DNA of 64,000 bases from Kitasatospora sp. NBC_01266 (GTDB lineage: Bacteria; Actinomycetota; Actinomycetes; Streptomycetales; Streptomycetaceae), in the NCBI RefSeq assembly GCF_036242395.1, contig NZ_CP108458.1:3410001-3474000 (forward strand), given 5' to 3'. A program made the position numbers and the translations under genes. Of this stretch, positions 8,725-16,830 are shown in pieces. Below the pieces are notes generated by a model. The model saw only the letters and a list, made by a program, of their open reading frames with translations. It had not been told where the DNA came from and searched no databases. Each line of letters begins with the position of its first letter. Positions within the stretch are counted from its first letter, which is position 1.

Positions 8725-9294
8725 TCAGCTGGCCAGCACCCGGGGCACGAACGCGCTGGCGGCGGGGCTGGCGATCGTACCCGGCGCGGTCCCGGCCAGC
8801 GTGCTGCCGCTGTTGCTGGTCAGCAGCTTGTCGGCAGCCGTGTAGCCGACGACGCCGCCGGTCAGCGTCGCCAGGCCCAGGATGCTCGGAGGCGTTGCGG
8901 CCTTGACCATGAGGGCGGCGTAGTAGATGCCGTTACGCACGATCTGCTGCTGTGCGGACATCGGGAGCGTCACCGCAGTGTTCGCGGCCCAGGCGGCACT
9001 TCCCTGGTCGACGGACTGGGCGAGGAACTGCGGGGTGGCGGAGTCGTCGAACAGCGCGAACCACCAGTTCGTCGGCGAGGCCGCCGCCACCGACCCGGAG
9101 TGGAACGTCAGCGAGCTGACGAGGTCGCCGGCGTACAGCGGCAGCGCGGTGGCGAGCATCACGCCAGAGGTGAGCGCGGCCGAGTCGGCCAGCACCTGCA
9201 TCCGGCCGAAGTTCTCCCGTGACAGCCCGGCGGGCATCCCGGCCAGCAGCCACGCCGGGTTCTTGGGGCCGTAGCGGCCGTTCACCAGCGGCAT
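8725..9294 (-). CDS. Virion-associated protein of unknown function
   Basis: 189 residues from ATG 9294, overlapping the previous TGA by one base. Sequence is Ala/Ser/Gly-rich with NWWFALFDDSATPQFLAQS and many short strands, consistent with a beta-rich virion protein. It lies between the capsid gene and the connector gene, where decoration or head-fibre proteins are common in actinophages. I do not recognise the family and no enzymatic motif is visible. Confidence 0.6.
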   Translation of the reverse strand: MPLVNGRYGPKNPAWLLAGMPAGLSRENFGRMQVLADSAALTSGVMLATALPLYAGDLVSSLTFHSGSVAAASPTNWWFALFDDSATPQFLAQSVDQGSAAWAANTAVTLPMSAQQQIVRNGIYYAALMVKAATPPSILGLATLTGGVVGYTAADKLLTSNSGSTLAGTAPGTIASPAASAFVPRVLAS

Positions 9295-9665
9295 CAGGCC
9301 ACCGCCCCACCCGCCGCGGCGCCGTCCACCGGGGCTGCCGGTGCCAGAGGTGCGTCGGCGACCGGAGCGGCCGCAGCGGCCTTGGCGGGCACCTTCTTCC
9401 CGGCCTGCGCCGCTGCGGGCTGGTCGGTGTCCAGGGCGGCGCGCGCCGCCCTGGCGTCGATGGACACCTGGGCGGCGGCCATGTCCTGCTGCTGGTCGGC
9501 CAGGTCGATCGCCTGTCCCTCCAACTGCTCGGCGCGGGTGACCAGTGCCTGGCGCACCCGGGTCAGCTCCGCCTCGACCTCGGTGACGCGGTCCTTGGCG
9601 TAGGTCGTGCAGTGCTGCCATTCGGCCCGCAGCGCGCCGAGCTCGGTGATGAGCTTGTGCGGCAT
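9294..9665 (-). CDS. Coiled-coil structural-cassette protein, unknown function
   Basis: 123 residues. The first 85 are strongly helical with heptad-like spacing (LGALRAEW, VEAELTRVRQALVTRAEQLE), followed by an Ala/Pro-rich tail. It is directly downstream of the major capsid gene, 75 nt away, and coupled to the next gene by TGATG. A head-associated or scaffold-like role is possible but unproven. Confidence 0.6.
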   Translation of the reverse strand: MPHKLITELGALRAEWQHCTTYAKDRVTEVEAELTRVRQALVTRAEQLEGQAIDLADQQQDMAAAQVSIDARAARAALDTDQPAAAQAGKKVPAKAAAAAPVADAPLAPAAPVDGAAAGGAVA

Positions 9666-9740
9666 CCCCGACTCCGTTCTCTCGCAAGGGGGATGGGCCG
9701 CCGCCGCGCGGTGGGCGGCGGCCCGGGTTCAGGGGACGGC

Positions 9741-11153
9741 TCAGAAACCGGCCGGCGCGACCAGGCCGGTGCCGCCGACGACCGAGATCGTCTCGGGGCG
9801 CCGGTTGGGCATGAACGCGCAGTAGTTGAACAGCTGGAAGCGGACCTGCAGCGTGCCGCTCAGGACTTCCTGCAGGGCGCGGGTGCGCATGTTGCCCTCC
9901 CACAGGAACAGGTCGGAGGTGCGCATCGCGACCACCGCGTCCTGGTTGGTGCCCGCGCCCAGGTTGGAGGGGATGTTGCCGTCCGCGAGGATCGGCAGGT
10001 TCAGCACCCGGCCGACCGGGCCTTCCACGTCGCCGCCGGTCTGCAGGGCCAGCGGGTTGAACGGCGCGTTGGTCTCGGGCACCAGCAGCGGCCGGCCGTT
10101 GGCGTCCAGCTGGGAGGCGCCCCAGTACCAGCGGGCCGGCGCCATGAACACTGCGGTCGGCGGCATCTTGCGGGACCTGGCCGACTGCGAGATGCCCTGC
10201 ATGAGCGGGGTGTAGAGCTTGGGCAGCGTCGGGCTGGCGTCGGTGTAGCTGACCGAGTTGGAACCGGACACATTGAGGACGCCGAGCAGCTGGCCGCTGG
10301 CACCCGAGCCGCTCCAGCACTGCGTGTCCAGGCGCTGGTTGTAGTCGGCCATGAGGTCCGCGAAGATGATCTCATCGAAGGACCCCGGGGACTGGTCCAG
10401 GAGCTGGATCGCGACGTCCTGCTGGCCGGCGATGGTGCGCACCGGAGCGGACACGTAGGTGTCCGTCAGGTCCTGGGAGGTGACCGCGGCGGCGTCCGCC
10501 GACTGCACGCCAGTTGCGGTCCCGGTGGCGATCTTCGGCACGTTGATGGAGTCGGTTCCGCCGGGCAGGGTGAGGTTGCGGACGCTGTTGGCCAGGACCC
10601 GGCCGTAGCGCGGCAGGTCGATGTACTGGTCGATCAGCCACTCCGGCGGCACGAAGTATCCGCCCTGCCCGTCCGTGCGGTTGGGGTTGGTGCGGCGCTC
10701 GAAGGTCGAGCCCACGGGCAGGCCCCGCATCTCCTCCTCCGCCTTGGCCCGGCGGCGCGCGTCCCGCTTGGGCAGTTCGACGTCCATCTCCCGTGCGTGC
10801 TGCTGGAGCCGGGAGCGGGCCTGCGAGTCGGACAGGATCTGGGCCTTGGCGAAGTCCTGGAAGTAGGACTGCCCGTTGCCGCGTTCGTAGGTGCGCGGCT
10901 CGCGGGTGACCTCCGCGCGCGGTATGTAGCGCTTGGCGACCTCGGCAGCCTGGTCGTCGCGCACGAGCTGCTCGTCCAGCTCGGCGATGCGGGCGTCCAG
11001 CTCGCGTACCTCGCCCTCCAGGCGCTCGAAGGTGTCGCGCTCTTCGGCGTGCAGGTCGCGCTTCTCGGCGGTCGGTGCGGTCAGGACGGCGTCGAGCTCG
11101 CTCTTGCGCTCGGCACGCCGCGCCTGCAGCACCGCGATGAACTCACGGGACAT
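9741..11153 (-). CDS. Major capsid protein, HK97 fold, with N-terminal scaffold segment
   Basis: 470 residues. Residues 1-110 form a charged coiled coil (RRAERKSELD, LDARIAELDEQL), the delta/scaffold domain usually removed by the prohead protease encoded next door. The rest carries HK97-type features: GGYFVPPEWLIDQ near residue 165, an E-loop region, and the C-terminal ending TLQVRFQLFNYCAFMPNRRPETI. ATG 11153 is preceded by AAGGA. Assembles into the icosahedral head after cleavage. Confidence 0.95.
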   Translation of the reverse strand: MSREFIAVLQARRAERKSELDAVLTAPTAEKRDLHAEERDTFERLEGEVRELDARIAELDEQLVRDDQAAEVAKRYIPRAEVTREPRTYERGNGQSYFQDFAKAQILSDSQARSRLQQHAREMDVELPKRDARRRAKAEEEMRGLPVGSTFERRTNPNRTDGQGGYFVPPEWLIDQYIDLPRYGRVLANSVRNLTLPGGTDSINVPKIATGTATGVQSADAAAVTSQDLTDTYVSAPVRTIAGQQDVAIQLLDQSPGSFDEIIFADLMADYNQRLDTQCWSGSGASGQLLGVLNVSGSNSVSYTDASPTLPKLYTPLMQGISQSARSRKMPPTAVFMAPARWYWGASQLDANGRPLLVPETNAPFNPLALQTGGDVEGPVGRVLNLPILADGNIPSNLGAGTNQDAVVAMRTSDLFLWEGNMRTRALQEVLSGTLQVRFQLFNYCAFMPNRRPETISVVGGTGLVAPAGF

Positions 11154-11231
11154 GCGGGGTCCTTGTCTTCAGTGGGGTGATGGCGTGCCGGCGACCCGGG
11201 CATCCGGGGGCGAGTGGCAGGCGCGGGGAGG

Positions 11232-11933
11232 TCACAGGGCCAGCGCGCGGGCGCGGGCCTCATGCAGCGCGAGCGCCGCAGCTTCCGGTGCGGGCGGCGC
11301 GTTGAACTCGGCGGCCAGACGCTCGAACACGGCACGGCGCTCGGCGGTGGACAGGCGCTGGAGCTGGCCGGAGACGTCGCGCGCGTTCAGCTGCATCTGG
11401 GCGCCGGCGGTGTTCGGGTTCGCTCCGAAGTTGACGACACTCACGTCTCCCCGGTCCAGGTCGACCTCCAGGATGTCGCGCTGGTCGAAGTCGGGAGACC
11501 AGGCCTGGCGGGTCACCCAGAACCCGAACGACATCTGGTCCACGTCGCCCCTGTTCATCGCCGAGCGCAGGTCCTGCACCAGCGAGCTGGCCGGGTCCAG
11601 GGCGGCCTCCACGTGCAGGCCGGTGCTGTCCTCGGCCAGCTGCATCGTTCCGGACGCGGTCCTCGCGAGCGTCAGGCCGCCGTGGTTGATCAGGAACGGC
11701 ACATCGGCGCCGGCCGCGAGGGTCTGCCGGAACGCGCCGGAGCGCACGACCTCGGTGTAGGGGCCGGCCCAGTCCTCCATCGCGTACGGCGTCTCGGTGA
11801 CGGAGGCGTAGCCGCTGAACACAAGCTGGTCGCCGCCGGTGCCGTCCGGGGCGGAGCGCAGCTGGACGTCCGTGAACGGGCGTGTGCGGCGCTGGAGTTC
11901 GGTGGGCTGGGTGCTGCGGGCGGACAGGTCCAT
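11232..11933 (-). CDS. Prohead protease (HK97 family, U35)
   Basis: 233 residues. The motif FLINHGG places the catalytic His at 84 and QMSFGFWV the catalytic Ser at 135, as in HK97-like prohead proteases. ATG 11933 overlaps the portal TGA by one base (TGATG) and is preceded by GAGGAG. It matures the capsid by trimming the scaffold segment of the neighbouring capsid protein and then degrades itself. Confidence 0.92.
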   Translation of the reverse strand: MDLSARSTQPTELQRRTRPFTDVQLRSAPDGTGGDQLVFSGYASVTETPYAMEDWAGPYTEVVRSGAFRQTLAAGADVPFLINHGGLTLARTASGTMQLAEDSTGLHVEAALDPASSLVQDLRSAMNRGDVDQMSFGFWVTRQAWSPDFDQRDILEVDLDRGDVSVVNFGANPNTAGAQMQLNARDVSGQLQRLSTAERRAVFERLAAEFNAPPAPEAAALALHEARARALAL

Positions 11934-13171
11934 CACGGCTCCTCGCTCTCGTCGGGTGCGGGCGGCGGCGGGGCGCCGGGATCGGCCGGCCCGGTGGTGC
12001 CCGACTGGGCGGAGTTCAGTGGGGCGTTGATGTCGTCGCCGCCCTCGACCGGCGGGAGGTTCTCCCGGGCGCGCGCCTCGTTCTGGGTGAGCACGCCGGC
12101 GGTGCGGGCCTGCACGTAGTAGGCGAACCGCCCGGCGGTGTCGGTCTTGAGCAGCCCGGCGGTGTCGAACACGGCGGATGTGCCGCGCGGGAGCATCGCG
12201 GTCCAGGCGTCCTCGAAGATGCCCGTCCAGTCGTCCAGGGTGTAGGTCAGGAAACCGAGGCCCTGCTGCTCGATCCCGGTCCCCCAGCTGGTGGTGCGGT
12301 CGACCTGGCCGAGCATGTGCGGCGGCACGCCGAAGAGCATCGCCATGTCGAGGTTCTGGCCCGCCTTGGTCTGTAGGAACTGCGCGTCGTCGGGGCTGAT
12401 GCTGATCGGGGTCCACTTGGCGCCGCCGCTCAGCACGCCGATCGCGTGCGCGTTGCGCATCCCGGTGTGGCTCGCCTCGAAGCCCTCCTTGATGCGGCGG
12501 GCACCCTGCTTGTCGAGGTCCGCGTCCACCGTGATCACGCCGGACAGGTGCGCGCCCTGCGCGAAGAACCTTGCGCCGAACTCCTGGGCGGCCACGCCCA
12601 GTCCGATCGACTGGCGGGCATAGGCGATCGGTGACATGCCCACCGGCGAGCCGGCCATCGACATGCCGGTCAGGTGCAGCATGTCGACGGCGTCGACCGT
12701 CTTGCGGTTGACCTGGTAGGTGCGGGCGCCGGTGTCGTCCACGTCGACCTTGACCACGTCCGGGTTGAGGACGGCCAGCCGCGAGGGCCGGAACAGCCAG
12801 TCCCGGGCGGTGACCAGTGCGAACCCGTTGCCGCGCAGCAGCACCGACACGGCGAGCTGCTTGATACCACCGCGCCTCGACAGCCACCGCACATCGTTCT
12901 GTCCGCCGAACGGGTCGCTGACGATCGTCGGCTGGACGGGGAGCGGGACCGTGATCCCGCCCTGTGGGCGCATCGCGGCCAGCGGCAGGCCGGCGACGCG
13001 GGTCGAGATGATCCTGACGCACGACCACACCGCCGACAGCTGCAGCGCTGTCTCCTCGTTGACCGGCACCCCGGAGGCCGACGGCAGGGCCAACGAACCG
13101 TTCGTCGGGATCGAGGAGTCGCCGAACTGCTGGATGGTGCGGCGCTCGGCCGCCCGTCGGATCAGGCTCAC
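11933..13171 (-). CDS. Phage portal protein (HK97 type)
   Basis: 412 residues from GTG 13171; the weak GGTGG upstream and overlap with the micro gene's TGA (GTGA) suggest coupling. Features of the family: LSAVWSCVRIISTRVAGLPL near residue 45, LLRGNGFALV, LHLTG near 170, and FGVPPHMLGQVD near 290. The last 30 residues are a disordered Pro-rich tail. It forms the dodecameric DNA gate and nucleates head assembly. Confidence 0.93.
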   Translation of the reverse strand: MSLIRRAAERRTIQQFGDSSIPTNGSLALPSASGVPVNEETALQLSAVWSCVRIISTRVAGLPLAAMRPQGGITVPLPVQPTIVSDPFGGQNDVRWLSRRGGIKQLAVSVLLRGNGFALVTARDWLFRPSRLAVLNPDVVKVDVDDTGARTYQVNRKTVDAVDMLHLTGMSMAGSPVGMSPIAYARQSIGLGVAAQEFGARFFAQGAHLSGVITVDADLDKQGARRIKEGFEASHTGMRNAHAIGVLSGGAKWTPISISPDDAQFLQTKAGQNLDMAMLFGVPPHMLGQVDRTTSWGTGIEQQGLGFLTYTLDDWTGIFEDAWTAMLPRGTSAVFDTAGLLKTDTAGRFAYYVQARTAGVLTQNEARARENLPPVEGGDDINAPLNSAQSGTTGPADPGAPPPPAPDESEEP

Positions 13172-13320
13172 CCGTCCACCGCCAGACCGGCCAGCAGCAG
13201 CGCGGCGCCGGCCACGACCAGCCCGGCCGGCACGCACCAGCACCAGGCCGCTGCGTCCAGCAGCACCAGGCCGGCCGCCTCCAGCAGATCGGACACGAGC
13301 CGTCGGGAGATGCGGGCCAC
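13168..13320 (-). CDS. Micro membrane protein between terminase and portal
   Basis: 50 residues, starting at GTG 13320 (GGGAGG ends 9 nt upstream; upstream GTGs at 13326 and 13329 are too close to it). Sequence is a basic start (ARISRRLVSDLLE) followed by two hydrophobic stretches with WCWC between, so one or two membrane segments are likely. It fills the terminase-portal gap exactly and overlaps the portal start by 4 nt. Unknown function. Confidence 0.6.
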   Translation of the reverse strand: MARISRRLVSDLLEAAGLVLLDAAAWCWCVPAGLVVAGAALLLAGLAVDG

Positions 13321-13333
13321 GGCCACCACCTCC

Positions 13334-14893
13334 CTACAGGTCGTTCCAGTTCCAGAACATCGGCTCGGGCTGCGGCTCGGGCTCCTGGCAGGCCCGTTCC
13401 AGGGCCATCACCGCGCTGACCGCCAGGTCGATCTTGCGGGGGCTGTTGCGGGCGTCCTTAGACAGCCGCGAACCCCTGGAGTCGGTGCGGATCGCGCAGT
13501 TGGCGATGTGCCGGGCCAGCCGAGGGTCACCCGAGTGCGTGAGTGCCCGGTTCATCACGGCCTCGTAGAAGCGGGTGGTGGCCGGGATCATCCGGGCCGG
13601 GGACTGTGGGAACTCCACGACGGGCAGGCCCTCTTCGTCCAGCACGGCGTAGGTGCGGCCCCACCGGTAGGGGTCGCAGTCGATCTCGCGCACGTTCCAG
13701 CGGCGGCAGGCCTGCCTCAGGGCGTCCTCGACCTCCAGGATCGGCACTGTCCAGTCCTGGCCGGCCTGCGGCGGGCGCTCCCAGGCGGCGACGACGTCGA
13801 TGTGCGGCACCGGCGTGCACGACACGGCGGTGATCGCCGTGCTGTCTCCGTTGAACGAGCCGTCGAACCCGACGCACACCTCCGTGCCGTCGGGGATCGG
13901 GCCCGGTGCGGCGCACGCGTCCCAGGCCCCGGCGGGCAGCCACGCGGTGGCGGTGTTGACCCACTGGTTGAGCCGCTTGGTGCGGAACTCGGCCTCGGGG
14001 GTGCGCTTCACCGCGCTGGCGAAGTCCTCGGGGTCGATCAGGTCCCCGTAGGCGGGGTTGGCGATCCGCCAGGTCTCCTCCAGCCGGTGGTCCGCCGCGT
14101 CCGGGGCGCCCCACCAGGCCATGAAGAAGCTGGGGTCGGTCTCCTCGCCGGCGGCCAGGCGCTGGCCGTACTGGAACAGCTGGTAGCAGATCGAGTCCAG
14201 GCCCCGGGTGTCGGTCTTGACCCCCGCGGTGGTGATGGCGATCAGCAGCGGGTCGATCCGCGCGCCGGCCGCCAGCGCCATGACGTTCCACAAGTCCGGG
14301 TTGGGCTGGACGTGCAGCTCATCGAAGATCACCCGGGTCGGAGACAGTCCCTCCTTGGTGAACGCCTCAGCGCTCAAGCAGCGGTAGACGCTGCCGGTGC
14401 CGACGACCTCCAGCACGTCCTTGTACGGCTTGATCGCCTCGGACAGGTCCGGGGAGGCGTCGACCATTCGCTTGGCGTCGCCGAAAACGATCCGGGCCTG
14501 CTCCTTGTCACCAGCGCAGGAGTAGACCTCGGCGCCCTCGCACTCGAAGAGGCCGTCGAGCGCCAGGCCCGCGCCTAGGCCGCTCTTGCCGTTCTTGCGG
14601 GGCTCGCCGATCAGCGCCATGCGGTGCCGGCGGCGGCCGTCCGCGCGACGGGCGAAGAGGTGCGCGAGGAGGGTCTGCTGCCAGTCCCGCAGCGTCAGCG
14701 GCGAGCCGGATGGCCCGGCGAACGAGTCCTTCGTGACCGTGCACAGCGTCTCGATGAACTCGACCACTTGGGCGCCGTCGCCGCGCCGCACGTCCCCGGC
14801 CGGGACCGGGGTGAGGAAGCGGGGCGGCCAGCTACTCGGCGCCGGCCGCCCGCGCTTGGCGCCGCGCGATGAGCGCGTCGAGCTTGCTGGCAC
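13334..14893 (-). CDS. Terminase large subunit
   Basis: 519 residues. Walker A is GEPRKNGKSG (about 96-105) and Walker B RVIFDE (187-192), with an N-terminal Q-motif-like RDWQQTLL. The C-terminal nuclease begins CVGFDGSFNGDST with acidic residues near 343 and 349 and a further Asp in KIDLAVSAVMA. GTG 14893 is favoured because GGAGG lies 6 nt upstream, even though this overlaps the small terminase gene by 62 nt. The protein packages DNA into proheads through the portal. Confidence 0.95.
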   Translation of the reverse strand: MPASSTRSSRGAKRGRPAPSSWPPRFLTPVPAGDVRRGDGAQVVEFIETLCTVTKDSFAGPSGSPLTLRDWQQTLLAHLFARRADGRRRHRMALIGEPRKNGKSGLGAGLALDGLFECEGAEVYSCAGDKEQARIVFGDAKRMVDASPDLSEAIKPYKDVLEVVGTGSVYRCLSAEAFTKEGLSPTRVIFDELHVQPNPDLWNVMALAAGARIDPLLIAITTAGVKTDTRGLDSICYQLFQYGQRLAAGEETDPSFFMAWWGAPDAADHRLEETWRIANPAYGDLIDPEDFASAVKRTPEAEFRTKRLNQWVNTATAWLPAGAWDACAAPGPIPDGTEVCVGFDGSFNGDSTAITAVSCTPVPHIDVVAAWERPPQAGQDWTVPILEVEDALRQACRRWNVREIDCDPYRWGRTYAVLDEEGLPVVEFPQSPARMIPATTRFYEAVMNRALTHSGDPRLARHIANCAIRTDSRGSRLSKDARNSPRKIDLAVSAVMALERACQEPEPQPEPMFWNWNDL

Positions 14894-15320
14894 GCTTCAC
14901 CTCCGCGTAGCCGAGCCGGGCCCGGTCGGTCGGGGTGAAGCCGCACAGCGACTCCCACTTGGTCATCTGCGCCTCCAGGGCGCGGATCTGGGCGAGCAGC
15001 GGGTGCGCGCGGGTCTGGCCCATCGAGCCGGGCACCATGTAGCCGTCGGCGGCGACCTGGTCGCGCATCGCCTCGCGCTCGTCGTGCGCCTCGCACAGCC
15101 GGGTCAGGACGTCCAGGTCGGTGGCAGGGCTCAGCCACGCCTGGCCCGAGGTCCACAGCCGATCCCAAGCGGCGCGGCCGGTCTCGCCCAGCGTCGGGGG
15201 TGGCGGCGGCAGGTGCGCGACGGCGGCGAGCTGTACGACCGGCTCGGGCAGCGGCCGGCCGCCCGGGTTGCCGGTGCGGCGCTTGCGTTCTGTGGGGGTC
15301 GGCGGTCGACCAGCGGGCAT
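14832..15320 (-). CDS. Terminase small subunit (P27 family)
   Basis: 162 residues. Starts MPAGRPPTPTERKRRTGNPGGRPLPEP, the typical opening of P27-like small terminases, then TGRAAWDRLW and helical sequence ending in a basic tail. ATG 15320 has GGGGGTGG about 5 nt upstream; an in-frame GTG at 15329 is the alternative. It recognises the packaging site. The 160 nt upstream (15321-15481) holds no gene; it has runs of G and may contain the packaging site, but nothing identifies one. Confidence 0.88.
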   Translation of the reverse strand: MPAGRPPTPTERKRRTGNPGGRPLPEPVVQLAAVAHLPPPPPTLGETGRAAWDRLWTSGQAWLSPATDLDVLTRLCEAHDEREAMRDQVAADGYMVPGSMGQTRAHPLLAQIRALEAQMTKWESLCGFTPTDRARLGYAEVKRASKLDALIARRQARAAGAE

Positions 15321-15481
15321 GATCGCCACCCCCGGGAACGGCCGTGATCAAAAAACGGTCCAATTTCGCGTCGGCGTGTGGGGGATGGGGGGCCGGGTCC
15401 CTAGACGATCATGATCCGAAGATTTCCTACCCCCCGCCCCAGGCCGGCGCCACCCGGGCGCCGTGACGGTGGGCACCGGGG

Positions 15482-15820
15482 TCACGAGGCGTGCTTGCGG
15501 GCGTTGCACGAGCGGCACAGCACGGCCACGTTCTCCGGGTCGTCGCTGCCACCGCAGGCCTTGGGCACGATGTGATCGGCGGTCAGGTCGCTGGCGTGGT
15601 GCGCCGGTATGCCGTGTCCTGGGCACCAGTTGCCCTGGACAGCGCGGTGGCCGGCCACGGCGGCGGCCGCGGTGCGCCGCCAGCGGCTGCCGTAGCCGCG
15701 CTGGGTGCTGCTGCCGCGGATCTGCTCCTGGCGGGCCTGCCACGTCGCCTGGCAGGTGTCGCACCTGGACGGGTTGCGGGTCAGGCTGTTGCAGTCGAGG
15801 CAGGGTCGGCGCCGGCGCAC
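15482..15820 (-). CDS. HNH endonuclease
   Basis: 112 residues from GTG 15820 (GGAGG 4 nt upstream), giving an N-terminal zinc-finger-like CLDC...CDTC and a C-terminal HNH core: DHIVPKACGGSDDPENVAVLCRSCNARKH. The gene sits just upstream of the terminase genes, where HNH proteins of HK97-like phages assist terminase-dependent packaging. It overlaps the end of the DUF1003 gene by 40 nt, so they share an operon. Confidence 0.9.
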   Translation of the reverse strand: MRRRRPCLDCNSLTRNPSRCDTCQATWQARQEQIRGSSTQRGYGSRWRRTAAAAVAGHRAVQGNWCPGHGIPAHHASDLTADHIVPKACGGSDDPENVAVLCRSCNARKHAS

Positions 15821-16164
15821 GAGTCCTCCGTGATGCCGAGGTGCTGGCCGATGCGCTCCAGCAGGGCGAGTGTGGCGAGGTCGGTGATCAGGTCCTGCTC
15901 GGAACGCTGCCGATCGCGATCGGATTGGCGGTTCTGGGACAGCAGGATCAACGGTGCGGCGTACGCGGCCTGGGTGCTGAACAGCAGGTTCAGCAGGATG
16001 AACGGGTACGGATCCCAGTGGTACAGCAGGGCGGTGACGTTGGCGGTCATCCAGGTGACGACCAGCAGGGTCTGTATCCAGATGAACCGCCAGCTGCCGA
16101 AGGCACTGGCTACGCGGTCTGCGGCGCGCTCGCCAAGGGTGAGCTGATCGATCTTCTGTTGCAT
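15781..16164 (-). CDS. DUF1003-family membrane protein
   Basis: 127 residues. Two hydrophobic segments: about 27-50 (FIWIQTLLVVTWMTANVTAL) and 54-76 (PFILLNLLFSTQAAYAAPLILL), followed by SQNRQSDRDR and a charged C-terminal helix. This arrangement, with the NLLFSTQAAYAAP box, is the DUF1003 signature. Function is not known; being first in the late operon and membrane-bound, it could act early in infection or in exclusion, but that is inference. GGAAGAG precedes ATG 16164. Confidence 0.85.
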   Translation of the reverse strand: MQQKIDQLTLGERAADRVASAFGSWRFIWIQTLLVVTWMTANVTALLYHWDPYPFILLNLLFSTQAAYAAPLILLSQNRQSDRDRQRSEQDLITDLATLALLERIGQHLGITEDSCAGADPASTATA

Positions 16165-16229
16165 GGCTCTTCCGGTCTACGGTGGCGTCTGGCCGCTGCA
16201 CGGGCGGCCTGGAATCGGGAGGGGAAGCT

Positions 16230-16514
16230 GTGGGGTTCCTGAAGGACGCGAAGGCCGAGTCGATCGGCAAGCAGGCTGCACGGGCGATCGAGGAAGGCCG
16301 AAAGGTGTTCGCGTGCCGCGTGAACGAGGGTGGCTGGAACGACTCGTATGCCGGGTCGCTGTCGGGAGTGGCGGAATCGATCGAGGCGGTCGAGGCGCAG
16401 GGCTGGCAGCTGGAGCACTCGTCGGCGCTTCCCGGCAAGGGCCAGAACGTGGCCCTGTTCCTGGTGTTCCGCCGGGCAATGCAGCAGCCAGGTTGGGGCA
16501 TCCCACAGCAGTAG
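16230..16514 (+). CDS. Small DUF4177-like protein, rightward cargo gene
   Basis: 94 residues from GTG 16230 (GGGAGGGGAAGCT upstream). Begins VGFLKDAKAESIGKQAARAIEEGRKVF and has IEAVEAQGWQLEHSS and a final FLVFRR, like short DUF4177-type proteins abundant in streptomycetes. It is read against all neighbours, between the late and early leftward operons, and is followed by its own strong terminator. That is the layout of a moron gene that could be expressed in the lysogen. Function unknown. Confidence 0.75.
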   Translation: MGFLKDAKAESIGKQAARAIEEGRKVFACRVNEGGWNDSYAGSLSGVAESIEAVEAQGWQLEHSSALPGKGQNVALFLVFRRAMQQPGWGIPQQ

Positions 16515-16552
16515 CAACGCGGCACACGGTGGTTGCTGCCTCTGCTGGAACG

Positions 16553-16590
16553 CCAAGTGCCCCACTGCTGGTAGCAAGTGGGGCACTTGG
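16553..16590. terminator. Perfect 14-bp hairpin terminator
   Basis: CCAAGTGCCCCACT (16553-16566) pairs perfectly with 16577-16590 around a 10-nt loop. It ends the rightward gene at 16514 and, being symmetrical, can also stop leftward transcription leaving the early operon at 16657. There is no clear U-tract, as is common in actinobacteria. Confidence 0.8.
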
Positions 16591-16656
16591 TCAAGGTCTG
16601 GTTTATGTCCGGGCACGCCGGACTTGGGACCAGTGTGGATCACCGGTAGCTGATCG

Positions 16657-16830
16657 TCAAGAGACGTCAGGGAGGTGATCGAGGATCACGGCCGCGGTCT
16701 GGTCGGTGTTCTCGGTCTCGGCCAACAGGTGGTCGATGTGCTGCTTCGCCGCGTCGCTGTCGCCGGCCTTGATGGCCTCGACAGCGGCGGAGAGCTGGTC
16801 GAACTCGAACTGTCCCGTCATGGTGTTCAT
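16657..16830 (-). CDS. Small acidic protein, end of early operon
   Basis: 57 residues (MNTMTGQFEFDQLSAAVEAI...). ATG 16830 overlaps the upstream TGA (ATGA), so expression depends on coupling. Helical with acidic and Ala residues; no family recognised. Possibly a small partner or anti-host protein of the phage, but nothing in the sequence shows it. Confidence 0.6.
   Translation of the reverse strand: MNTMTGQFEFDQLSAAVEAIKAGDSDAAKQHIDHLLAETENTDQTAAVILDHLPDVS

Noticed and set aside
15321..15481. Phage cos site upstream of the small terminase
   Set aside because: Position is right and the region has G-runs, but no overhang or symmetric nicking site can be identified without ends data.
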